A stretch of DNA of 35,582 bases. Origin: Verrucomicrobia bacterium UBA1200 (GTDB taxonomy: Bacteria; Verrucomicrobiota; Kiritimatiellia; RFP12; UBA1067). The stretch covers positions 1-35,582 of the forward strand of contig DBXY01000017.1 of the NCBI GenBank assembly GCA_002309765.1. The letters run 5' to 3'. The position numbers were made by a program, and so were the translations under genes. The notes under the pieces were generated by a model. It was not told the origin of the DNA and made no database searches. It was given only the letters and a program-made list of their open reading frames with translations. Below are positions 21,338 through 30,900 of the stretch, piece by piece (position 1 is the stretch's first letter; each line of letters starts with the position of its first letter).

Positions 21338-24144
21338 TCCGCAAACGCCTCCGGAATCAACTGTTTGATGGTGTCGGCGTCCGGCTCAAAATCTTCCGCC
21401 GCTTTCACCGCCATTCCGAACGCCAGCTTCTTGGCCGAAGCGTTGTCCGAATAGAATGTGCAAAGGAAAAGCGCGGCTTCCGTCGCCCGACGCGACCGTT
21501 CACGCAGTTTCATGTCTTTGGTCGTTCGAGTGTCGCGGACAAAGCTAAAGATCAGCTCGTTTACCATCGCCATCTGCTTGGAGTAAATTTCCGTCCAATT
21601 CATCGGCCGCTTGTTGACGCTGACGGTACGCTTGTCCGCCTTATCCACCGTCCATCCCTTAGCGGACTTGTAACCCTTGTTGCAGCATTCGACAATGTAG
21701 TTGTGGAACGACTCAAGCCGCGCCACCCGATCGCGGGCTATAGCCAAAGCCGCCTTGCCTTCGGCCGAAGAAAACTCGTCGCCGGCCTCGGTCAACGCCC
21801 GGTCTGCCCCGCGGAAATCCAACGCCTTGATTAGCTCAAGGTTGTTTTCTTCGGTGGCGGCCACCTTGGCGACCTCGCCCTTGGCCAACTCCTCGGCGGC
21901 GGCTTTCTCCTGCTCCGCCTTCTCGGCTGCCGCCTTCTCGCGCTCAGCCTTCTCGGCTGCCGCCTTTTCCTTACGGCGCCGTTCCAGCATATCCGAAACC
22001 AGCTCTTTGACCTGATCCAGGGATTTCTTCATGGCGGCGACACGATTGGGAGCCTCCCCCACCTCGCGGGCACCGGACATTTTGCGGAAGGATTTAGTCA
22101 ATTCTTCGGCTATTTGCTTCAGCTTCTCGGTCTGATCCTGCATCAGCAAAACGGCTTCCGGAGTGACCTCAACCGGACTTACCAACCCCTCGGCGCGTTC
22201 AACGATTGCCGCCATCTCCTTTCGGACGGATTCCACCAAACTGGCGGCGCCTTTGACTTTGTAGTAATCCTGGTAAATGCCCTGCACGGCTTTCACCACC
22301 GGCTCCACAGACGGATCAACCGCATCTGCGGCCGGCGCGGTCTCCGCCGGGGAGTCGGCCATCGCCTCGGTTACGGCAACGGCAACCGCCTCCGCCATCT
22401 TCTGCGTCAAGGTCTGCATTTTTTCTAGCGGAGCCATCAGCGAACGCTGCTCTTCCGGCGGCAGTTTACCGAACGTCACCAACGCCTGGGCCTCGGTTTG
22501 ACCGTCAAACTGTTGGAGTACGTTGATGAAATCCGCCACCGTGTCCACCGACAACCCCAATCCTTTGAGTTGCTCGGACAGCTTGCCCGCGTCGGCATCG
22601 GAAAGCGGCTTGATTTTACCATCGCCCCCCAACAGCGACTTGAATGCGACCTTGGGGTCGAACTTGGGCTTTGCCGGTTCGGCGGCAGCCTCCGCCTGCT
22701 TCACCGCTCCGTCGGCATCTTTCGCCGGAGCGGCCTCCGGCGTCGGGGTTTTAGCCGCAACGACATTATTCTCCTCCGGCGGAACCAGCCGCTCGCGGTA
22801 TTCCTCGCCTAACGCCTCCACCGCCAGTTTTAACGCCTCCTTGGCGTACCCCTCGGCTTTTTCAGGCAACCCTTTAAGCTTAGACTGCCATTCGACGGAC
22901 TGATCCATATATCCCTTGATGTTGGAGCGGATCTTACTGTTCACCGCCTCCGTGGTGTCGTACTCCGCCCGCACGGCCTTCTTCATGTTGTGGTGCATCA
23001 ACATCCAGAACCCGCCGGCGATAGCACCAAGCCCGAGCAACGCGCCCACGCCGACAATGGCGGCGATCATGCAACCGCGGTTTTTGTCCGGCGGAGCGGC
23101 CTCCTGTGCAGGGGCGGCGGCAACCGGTTGGGGCGGCGGCGCGGAGGGAGCGGATTTCCCTTTAATAACGATCTTTTTGGAACTCCGGTGTAGATTGACC
23201 GGGCCGGCAGCGGAAAGAATCCGCCGCATGTCGCTCAGCAGCGACTCGTACGTGGGGTAACGTCCGGCGGGGTCGCGGGACAACATCCGGGCAACCATCG
23301 CGCTCAGCTCCGGTTTGATTTCCGGGCGAAGCTGAATCAGCGGAATGGGGTCGGCTTCAAACCGGGCCTTCACCACGGCGTTGGAGTCTGGGCCGTCAAA
23401 CGGCGGGATCCCGGCAATCGCGTGGTAGAGCGTGCCGCCCAGCGAATAGATGTCCACCCGGTAATCGGTTTTCTGGCGAAGCACTTTTTCCGGCGCGATG
23501 TAATACGGGGTTCCCCACACCTCGCCGCCGTTGTTGTTCATCGCGGCAAGACCGAAATCCACCAGTTTGGCGTTCTTCTCGCTGTCGAAAAGGATGTTCT
23601 CCGGCTTGATGTCGCCATGTACCAGACCGGCGGTGGACGCTTCGCGCAACCCCTCGGCGATCTGGCAGCAAATATGCACCGCCAACGTCGGATCGAGCGG
23701 GCCGCGCTCATTCATCATCGCGTCAAGCGAACCGCCGTCCACCAGCTCCATCGCGATGTAGGGCTGGCCTTTTTCTTGTCCAAACGAGTAGATGTGCGCA
23801 ATATTGGGATGGTTCAGCCGCGCCGCCGCCTGGGCCTCGCGCTGGAAGGTTTCGACGAACTGGGGGTCGTCGCCAAGCGTCTTTAGCATCACCTTGACCG
23901 CCACCTCGCGGTTCAACGCCTCGTCCTTGGCACGGTAAACGCCGCCCATACCACCCGCACCCAACAGCTTCGTCAGGATAAACGGACCAAAACGCACCGG
24001 CACGGTAAACTCGAATTCGCAGGAGGGACACTGCACCCCGGCGAAAGCGGGCAACCCCGCCACGCCCAGCTCCATGCCGCACTTCGGGCATTTTGCGACC
24101 TCTAACGGCTCGGTAATGATGTTGGCTCCGTCCACAACGTCCAT
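21334..24144 (-). CDS. Membrane Ser/Thr protein kinase with Zn ribbon and long coiled-coil exterior
   Basis: A 936-residue Hanks-type kinase. A zinc ribbon (Cys19, Cys22, Cys39, Cys42) precedes the kinase domain (about 52-310): Gly-loop LGAGGMGGVY (61-70), Lys84, Glu103, catalytic loop HGDIKPENIL (Asp178, Lys180, Asn183) and DFG (196-198). The HRD arginine is Gly, so it is a non-RD kinase. A Pro/Ala-rich linker leads to one transmembrane helix (about 359-385). The exterior of about 550 residues is helical and Ala/Glu/Lys-rich, with a run of EKAAAEKAE heptad-like repeats and a conserved-looking C-terminal domain. The ATG at 24144 is preceded by GAGGT. A strong promoter (24189-24217) precedes it. 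Its substrate and signal are unknown. Confidence 0.9.
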   Translation of the reverse strand: MDVVDGANIITEPLEVAKCPKCGMELGVAGLPAFAGVQCPSCEFEFTVPVRFGPFILTKLLGAGGMGGVYRAKDEALNREVAVKVMLKTLGDDPQFVETFQREAQAAARLNHPNIAHIYSFGQEKGQPYIAMELVDGGSLDAMMNERGPLDPTLAVHICCQIAEGLREASTAGLVHGDIKPENILFDSEKNAKLVDFGLAAMNNNGGEVWGTPYYIAPEKVLRQKTDYRVDIYSLGGTLYHAIAGIPPFDGPDSNAVVKARFEADPIPLIQLRPEIKPELSAMVARMLSRDPAGRYPTYESLLSDMRRILSAAGPVNLHRSSKKIVIKGKSAPSAPPPQPVAAAPAQEAAPPDKNRGCMIAAIVGVGALLGLGAIAGGFWMLMHHNMKKAVRAEYDTTEAVNSKIRSNIKGYMDQSVEWQSKLKGLPEKAEGYAKEALKLAVEALGEEYRERLVPPEENNVVAAKTPTPEAAPAKDADGAVKQAEAAAEPAKPKFDPKVAFKSLLGGDGKIKPLSDADAGKLSEQLKGLGLSVDTVADFINVLQQFDGQTEAQALVTFGKLPPEEQRSLMAPLEKMQTLTQKMAEAVAVAVTEAMADSPAETAPAADAVDPSVEPVVKAVQGIYQDYYKVKGAASLVESVRKEMAAIVERAEGLVSPVEVTPEAVLLMQDQTEKLKQIAEELTKSFRKMSGAREVGEAPNRVAAMKKSLDQVKELVSDMLERRRKEKAAAEKAEREKAAAEKAEQEKAAAEELAKGEVAKVAATEENNLELIKALDFRGADRALTEAGDEFSSAEGKAALAIARDRVARLESFHNYIVECCNKGYKSAKGWTVDKADKRTVSVNKRPMNWTEIYSKQMAMVNELIFSFVRDTRTTKDMKLRERSRRATEAALFLCTFYSDNASAKKLAFGMAVKAAEDFEPDADTIKQLIPEAFAE

Positions 24145-24188
24145 AGCATGACCTCGTTTGAAAAGATATGTCAACAAAAACGGCTTAT

Positions 24189-24217
24189 ATTATCCTAAAA
24201 AAAGCAGTTTAAGTCAA
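24189..24217 (-). promoter_or_regulatory. Sigma70 promoter of the kinase-thrC-DUF1080 operon
   Basis: The minus strand reads TTGACT (24212-24217), a 17-bp spacer and GATAAT (24189-24194), close to consensus in both boxes. Transcription would start near 24182, about 37 nt before the kinase ATG. Confidence 0.65.
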
Positions 24218-24264
24218 CGGCGATTTTCAACTAGCCAGCGGATTGCATAAACAGCCGCCCGACA

Positions 24265-27200
24265 TCATTTAATCATTAACAACGTGTTCTTATGAACCAG
24301 AAGAACTTGGTCGGATTTGTACACTAGCGTCCACGGCGTTCCGGCAAAATTCGTATCTGAAAAAGTTCCTGCGATACCGTCGGCGGAGATGACTATCGGA
24401 TAACTTCTCCGGGCAAGTCGGGAAAGCCCATTTACCTTCAGGGTCAACCCAGACAGCTCGAATGGCCCCTCAACGCACCGAACCCGATCGACTGTTCCAT
24501 CAACCGAAACGTCCAGTTCCATCGCCCCGGAGAGTTTTACTTTGCTGAATTCAAGCAAAGCGGACGCGCCGGGATCCGAACCGGGGTTGACCGATCCCGT
24601 CACGGTGAGCGTTCCTTCGGAAACCGTCCCGTTACCGTTAAGATTGACCAGTGTTTGGGCATTTCCACCCAGATTCAAAACGGCACCGGCTGCCAAACTG
24701 ACCGACCGATCCTCCGGCAGAGACGATTCCGACGCCAGCGCCAGCGTTCCACCCGCAACGACCGTATCCACGGGATAGCAGTTTTGTCCGGTCAACGTGA
24801 GCATACCCTTTCCGCGTTTCTCGAACACACGCGTCTCCTGCGTCTGCGGAGAGTAATCCGCGCCCAACCCGACGCTCGCGATCAGCTCCGATTCCGTCAA
24901 CGCCCGGTTCCAAACGCGCACCTCGTTATAATCCGCAGCCGCGTCATGATTGGCGGATTGGCGCGAATGGCCGAGATAACAGGTGTCCAAATCCTGTCCC
25001 GTCAACGACCAGTTGGCGTTGGTGAACGAGTGACGCGCCTCGGTCACCCCTGTCACCGCGTCCTGCTTGTAGGCGGTGGCCAGCCATCCGCCGGTCGAGA
25101 TCGGTTCCAAAACGAACGCGATGTGGTATTCCTTGCCCAATTCATAGGGTGCCAGATAATTTGATTGCGATGCCGCCCCGTTGAAGATCCGAATCATGTC
25201 AGTCTGGAGGTCGCTCCCTTTCGTCCATGTCATGGTAATGTAATTCGCGTTGGCATTCCCTTTTCCGAAATCGAATATACGGCTCCAGTCCTGAATGGCA
25301 CGCTGCGTTGCCCAAATCTCAAGCGTAACCGCCTTCCCGTTTTTAGGCAGAACGTCCTTACCGAGGTTCAGATAGGAGGTCCCGAAAGTCCCGCCGGAAA
25401 GGCGGGCGCACCCGTCGGCAAATGTCACATTCCCGACCGCCGTCGCGCTACCACCTCCAACGGAATCTTGTAAATCTCCGTTAAACGACCAACGGTGCAC
25501 TAGCGTTTCGTCCATTTCCAGATTGGACAGGTTTTCGGTTAACGGTTGTGCCAAGGATATGTCATGTCCGTCCGTATCGATAATCCCGCCGCCCTTTCCC
25601 ATCGCGAAGGAGGTCAACCCGGAAAGATAACGATCCAATGAAGCGGTCGCTCGCAACAACCCGCCGTCAAAAAGCCATTCGCGCTTCACGCCGGCACCGC
25701 CGATCACTTTGGGGGCTTCAATCACTCCGCCTTGCCGCAAGACCACCCTCCCGCTGCCGCTTGCATATTCGGCCAAATTCAGCGCCAGCGTGCCGCACCG
25801 CACCGTTCCCGTGCCGGAAACCTCAAGATAACCGTTTCCCCACTCACCAACCCGGAAGTTTTTCGCCACCGGCTGGCTCCACACGCCGCCTGACACATAA
25901 GCGTTGCCGTAGCTGTTGGCGTCGTGACCGATACTGGTGACGCCATAAACCGTGTTTTCGCCCGCCATCTGCCGAAACACGCCCGTCCCTTTGGACAAGC
26001 CCAGTTGAAAATGGTAACCGCATGACACAACGCCGCCGTCAAGGTCAAATTCGGCAGAATCACCGGTGCCGATCTTTATCGCGTCCCCGCCGGATGTCGC
26101 CCGGACAGAAGCGGATTCCGCGACGCGCATGGTTCCGTTGCTCACAACAATTTGGTTGACGGTCAGCGCGGCAGGATTGGTGACCGTGAAAACCCCGCCC
26201 CCGTTCGCGATTTGCAACAAGCGGAACGTTCCGGGCGCGCAAAGCGAGACGGAACCGCTGGTAATGTTCAACTGCCCGGTTCCCGCACTGTCCGTAATCG
26301 CGCCGCAAAGCGACACGTTATTCGACACCGCATGAATGACCGCCGCGCAGCCGTTCACATCCAATGCGGACTCGAAAACCAGCGGCGCGTCCGCCTCCGC
26401 GCTGTTAAGGATCAAGGGCGACGGAGAAAACTCTTCGGATCCCCAAACGATCGGATCATCGGTTTGTCCAAGACGCACGGACAACGGAACGCCTTTCGCG
26501 GTAAAGCCCGCCGCCATACCCGGCGCAATTGAAATCTGCCCCGCCTCATTGCCCAACTGACACTTGATCCGCCCCGTTGGATTTGAAAGGCATCCGCCGC
26601 GCAGCCGGATAGCGCGATTAGTGTCGATCCCCGCGCCCCAATCGGCGGAGAGCGTTCCGTTGCACACAACGATATCCCCGCCGATCGTGTTCGTCCCGGT
26701 CAAACGCAGGGTGTTCGGACCAAATTTGAAAAGCGCACCCGGCGTGACGAGGTTCGTTGAACAAGTTTGATCGCCGCCGGTGGTGTCGAACGCGAGTCCG
26801 TTGTCCGACACGGGAGTAAGGCACCACCCGTGACGGTCCGCGAAATCCATGTAGCGGTTCCAATCGTACAATAGCAGATTGTGCGAACCGACCCGCAGAT
26901 GGTAACTGATGCACCCATCCTGCATCGGCCGTTCGGCGGGAGGAAACTCCGTGCCGACCATGCCGCTTTTCCCGTAAAGCCCCCACGCGGGAGAGGCGTG
27001 GACCGTCGAGGCGAACTCGCCCTTCTGCCCCGCCCAGTTGTCGAGCGTTGCGGAACCGACCGCCAGCAGACGGGGAGCAATCAAGGCCAGCAATTCGTGC
27101 TGGTCAAACGGCATCTCCATTTCTTTGCCCGCATAACTGTTGTATCTGGTGCAGAACCAATAGGGGAAACTCTTTGTGATTGAGGCGATTGACTCAGACG

Positions 27201-27975
27201 ACGGAAGATCCATGTGGTTCAGTTTGGCGCCGCTGCATCCGGAACAACTTGAAATTGCGTAGGCAAAACGAGGATCGGTCGCTCCGCACCAAAGCGCGGT
27301 TTTGCCGCCCCGCGAATGCCCGATTACCGCGATGTGCGCGGCATCCAGAAGCGGTTCGGTTACAATCCAGTCCATCACCCGGCTGGCGCCCCACGCCCAA
27401 GCTGAGATCGTGGCCCAACTCTCTTCGGTACGGACCGACGGATTCGGCTCGAATATGGAATGCACGCCCACCGTGAATCCGGTATTTCGGTCTGGGCAGA
27501 CATCTCCGTTGTAAAAGGCGAGTGCGGCATATCCGCGCGCGATGATTTCCTCTACCGGCCAGAAGGGACTTTTTCGGTTGCGTTCGGGATCGATATTCTC
27601 CGCCGGGTCGCGGTTGCAGATCAGCAGGAATCCGGGCGCGGGCGTGGAACGTATCGGGATGAACGCATTGACGCGGATGCACCCCTCGCCCCCGGCTCCG
27701 GTGTATCGGATGTCGATCAGCTTACGCACGGCGCGTCCGCCAATCATCGTCCGGTCTGCCCCCGCTTGCTCAAACGTCAACGTATCGGGACGTTCCACGG
27801 AACGGACTCCGAAAACATTCGTGGTAAAAGTCTGAAGGATTTCCGGACGCCGGATATCCTCCCAAAGTTGTGCGGAGTCAACGGTGATTCCGGAATCCGC
27901 GCGCATCAGTTCCGGCAATTCACCCGCTCCGGCAATAAAACGCAGCAGCCCGAAAAAAAGGATGGCCTTTTTCAT
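24265..27975 (-). CDS. CE15 glucuronoyl-esterase-like domain fused to beta-strand repeats and LamG
   Basis: A 1236-residue exported protein. The signal peptide is MKKAILFFGLLRFIAGAG. Residues about 20-390 form a CE15-like alpha/beta hydrolase: nucleophile Ser221 in GHSRGGKTALW, the DQHELLALIAPRLLAV strand (Asp291), and catalytic His365 in RVGSHNLLLYDW. CE15 enzymes cleave glucuronoyl esters between lignin and xylan. The position where many CE15 enzymes have the acid Glu appears to be Cys244; this rests on memory of the family. From about 396 the protein is made of autotransporter-associated beta-strand repeats (GPNTLRLTGTNTIGGD style), a LamG domain (about 830-1040) and a terminal beta region ending NTLLMIK. 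No outer-membrane barrel is present. It starts 9 bp after the next gene's stop. Confidence 0.85.
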   Translation of the reverse strand: MKKAILFFGLLRFIAGAGELPELMRADSGITVDSAQLWEDIRRPEILQTFTTNVFGVRSVERPDTLTFEQAGADRTMIGGRAVRKLIDIRYTGAGGEGCIRVNAFIPIRSTPAPGFLLICNRDPAENIDPERNRKSPFWPVEEIIARGYAALAFYNGDVCPDRNTGFTVGVHSIFEPNPSVRTEESWATISAWAWGASRVMDWIVTEPLLDAAHIAVIGHSRGGKTALWCGATDPRFAYAISSCSGCSGAKLNHMDLPSSESIASITKSFPYWFCTRYNSYAGKEMEMPFDQHELLALIAPRLLAVGSATLDNWAGQKGEFASTVHASPAWGLYGKSGMVGTEFPPAERPMQDGCISYHLRVGSHNLLLYDWNRYMDFADRHGWCLTPVSDNGLAFDTTGGDQTCSTNLVTPGALFKFGPNTLRLTGTNTIGGDIVVCNGTLSADWGAGIDTNRAIRLRGGCLSNPTGRIKCQLGNEAGQISIAPGMAAGFTAKGVPLSVRLGQTDDPIVWGSEEFSPSPLILNSAEADAPLVFESALDVNGCAAVIHAVSNNVSLCGAITDSAGTGQLNITSGSVSLCAPGTFRLLQIANGGGVFTVTNPAALTVNQIVVSNGTMRVAESASVRATSGGDAIKIGTGDSAEFDLDGGVVSCGYHFQLGLSKGTGVFRQMAGENTVYGVTSIGHDANSYGNAYVSGGVWSQPVAKNFRVGEWGNGYLEVSGTGTVRCGTLALNLAEYASGSGRVVLRQGGVIEAPKVIGGAGVKREWLFDGGLLRATASLDRYLSGLTSFAMGKGGGIIDTDGHDISLAQPLTENLSNLEMDETLVHRWSFNGDLQDSVGGGSATAVGNVTFADGCARLSGGTFGTSYLNLGKDVLPKNGKAVTLEIWATQRAIQDWSRIFDFGKGNANANYITMTWTKGSDLQTDMIRIFNGAASQSNYLAPYELGKEYHIAFVLEPISTGGWLATAYKQDAVTGVTEARHSFTNANWSLTGQDLDTCYLGHSRQSANHDAAADYNEVRVWNRALTESELIASVGLGADYSPQTQETRVFEKRGKGMLTLTGQNCYPVDTVVAGGTLALASESSLPEDRSVSLAAGAVLNLGGNAQTLVNLNGNGTVSEGTLTVTGSVNPGSDPGASALLEFSKVKLSGAMELDVSVDGTVDRVRCVEGPFELSGLTLKVNGLSRLARRSYPIVISADGIAGTFSDTNFAGTPWTLVYKSDQVLLVHKNTLLMIK

Positions 27976-27984
27976 TACCGTTCT

Positions 27985-30900
27985 TTACCGGAGCATAATC
28001 AGTGTTCCTCGGCGGGTCAGGGAAATACGGTTATGCTGGTAACAGACCATCCACTGCCCGACAACGTTGTTCTCGCTTGAGAACTGTCCGCTGAAGCCAT
28101 CAACGGAAGTCGCTATAGTATGCATTCCTGGCGTCAAAGCGGCAAGATTGCCAATCTCCAACTCCAACCCCGACAGATCGAAAACGCCGGAAATGCAGAC
28201 AATCTGGTCAACCGCGTCTTCCGTTGCATCAAGCGTTAGTTTCCCGGAGAGTACCGTTTGACTGAAGGTCAGCGTCGCGGTTTCGCCAGGATCCGTTCCG
28301 GGGTTGATTCCGTCGGTGACCGTCAGGCGACCATTCGAAACCGTACCGGTACCTGACAGCCCGGCGATGGTTTGCGTATTGCCGCCCAACGCCAGTTCGG
28401 CGGCGGGCAACAGTTCGACATTCGTGGATTCCGGCAGTGACGCATTTGCGTCCAGCGCCAACGTTCCACCCGCCACGCGGGTATCAACCGTATAGGTGTT
28501 TGCGCCGGCAAGCGTCAAGCGTCCCTCCCCGCGTTTCTCGAATGCGCGTGGAGGCAAAGCGTCGGGCCCGGCCAAGGCACTTGCCGCCAATTCCGCCTCG
28601 GACAATGCGCGATTCCAAATCCGCACTTCGTTATAGTTCGCGCTGGCGTCGTTATCGGATTGGACGGAACGGCCGAGATAGCAATTGTTCTGTCCCTGCG
28701 TTGCAAGCGACCAGCCGCCGCTGGTGGTGAAGGTTGTCTTTTTCAGCGTCTCGCCGGTCGCGGCATCCTGCTTATAGGCGGTGACTTGCCAGTTCCCGTT
28801 TTCCAGCGGCTCGAACGTCATGGCGATGTGGAACTCGGTGTTGAGGGTATAGGGGGCCATTGCGTTGGAGATAGAGGGAAATGCCGTACTGTAGATGCGG
28901 ACCATATCCGTATTGATATCCGTACCCTTCGTCCAGGCCATCACCAAATAATCCGTGCCGCTGTTGCCGAAATCGAAGATCCGGCTCCAACTCTTGATGC
29001 TGTATTGTGTCGCCCACAGCTCGATCGTCGCGGGGGAACCGTCGTTCGGCAACACATTCTTCCCCAGGTTGACGCAAGACGTGCCTTTATTACCGCCCTT
29101 CAGGGAAATTTCGGTTCCGCCGTTGATAAACGTGCCGCCTGCCGCCGTGGCGGTCTGCCCGCCAATGCTGTCCGCCAAATCGCCGTTGAAGCTCCAGCGG
29201 TGCGTCAGCCCCGCCCCCCGCGCCGACAGGTAGGAGGTCCCGGCAATCGCGTTCTTGAAGGAGATGTCGCGCCCGTTCGTATCAACGGTTCCGCCCAGCT
29301 CACCCATGCCGAAGGCCGTCAAATTGTAAAGGAACTTGTCGGGCGCGGTGGCCGTCGCGCGCAAGGTGCCGCCATTGAAGAAAAATTCCGAATACTTGCC
29401 GTTCTTGCCGTTGTGCCCGGCAACCTCCGTTGCCTCGATCGTACCGCCGAAACCGAGGAGGACGCGCCCGGCCGCGCCGGTCTTGCCTTCGTGCGCGATG
29501 CTCAAACGGGTGTCGCCGGTCAATACTTCACCGGCGCAGTTCACCTCCAGATATCCGACACCGCTTTCACCAACGCGGAAATTTTTAGCGACCGGCTCGC
29601 GAAGCACACCGCCGGTCACATAGACTTCGCCGGTAGAGTTCGCCCCCCAACCGATGGAGCAAACCCCGAGAACCGTATTTGTGCCACCCGTCTGCTGATA
29701 GATGCCCAACCCTTTTCCGGCGCCAACCTGAAAGTGGTATCCGCAGTTCAGATTTCCGCTTTCCAGCCGATATACCCCGTTCGTGTTCTCGCCGATCCGG
29801 ATCGAGTCACCGGTGCTGCGCGATGTCACCGTCGCGCCGCTCTGCATGATTGTGCCGCCTCGCACGAAAATCTGGTTGAAGGAAACTTTCGCGTCATTCG
29901 TGATTTCGATATCGCCGTTCCCTTTGGAGGCGTTTCCGGCTTGGAGAGACGCCCCGTAGATGTCGCCGCCGTCAATCACTATTTTTTTCGCTTTCGCATT
30001 GTACGCGGCATCGTTGCCGGTGCAAAACGTTTGGACATTCGTGACCGTGCAATCCTTTAAAACCAAGGTTCCCTGCTTGACGTTCAGATTGTTGGTGACC
30101 GAAATCGTTTGGTTGGTGGCGGCGATGGTTGCCCCGTCAAGGATGTTCACCATTCCTAAAACGTTTTTCGTCTGGCTATTCAGAATCGTGGTACCGGCGT
30201 AGGCATTTAATCGACGGATTTGGTTCGCCCCCTCCAACGAAAGCGTACCGGCACCGCGCTTTTCAAGCGTACACTCCACCGTGGAGTTGGTAACCATGCC
30301 GGTAATCGTGGCAATGCCCTTGTTCACGGTAATCGCCGCGGTCTTGCCGTTGATGTCCAGCGAGTTCTCCAGCGTGATTGTCTGATTCGCTTCAGCGGTG
30401 TTCAGAATCAGCCCCAAATTCGGGAAATTTCCGCTGCCAAAGGCGATCGGCTCATCCGTATTCCCCAGTTTCACCGTCAACGGAACGCCCTTCGCGGTAA
30501 ATGCCGGCGCATAACTTTCCGATACTGAAATCTGCCCCGCGCCGGTTCCAAGTCCGGCGGTGATCAATCCGTTCGCCGAAGAGAGCGCGCCGCCCCTCAA
30601 TTCTACCGCGTGGTTCGCGTCCAGACCCTGACCGAAGTCCGCCTGTAATGTTCCCCCAAAAACCTTCACGTTTCCACCGAATGAATTTGCGCCGGTCAGA
30701 AAGAGGGTGTTTGCTCCCAGCTTTTCAAGACCGGCCGGAAGGTCCAGCGCATCCGAAACCGTCATGTCGCCCGACGTGGTATCGTAAACTGAGGTGGCGA
30801 TCGATCCGCCCGCTTCCACGACCGCGTTTGCGCGCAACGTCGCGATCTCGTCAGCAGACCAGCCCAAGCCTAACGCTAGATAAGCGCCGCTTTTGACAAC

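Noticed and set aside
24145..24178. TTGACA-like sequence and an upstream ATG before the kinase start
   Set aside because: The hexamer has no -10 at proper spacing before the ATG, and the longer kinase start adds a segment with no Shine-Dalgarno; GAGGT directly precedes the ATG at 24144.
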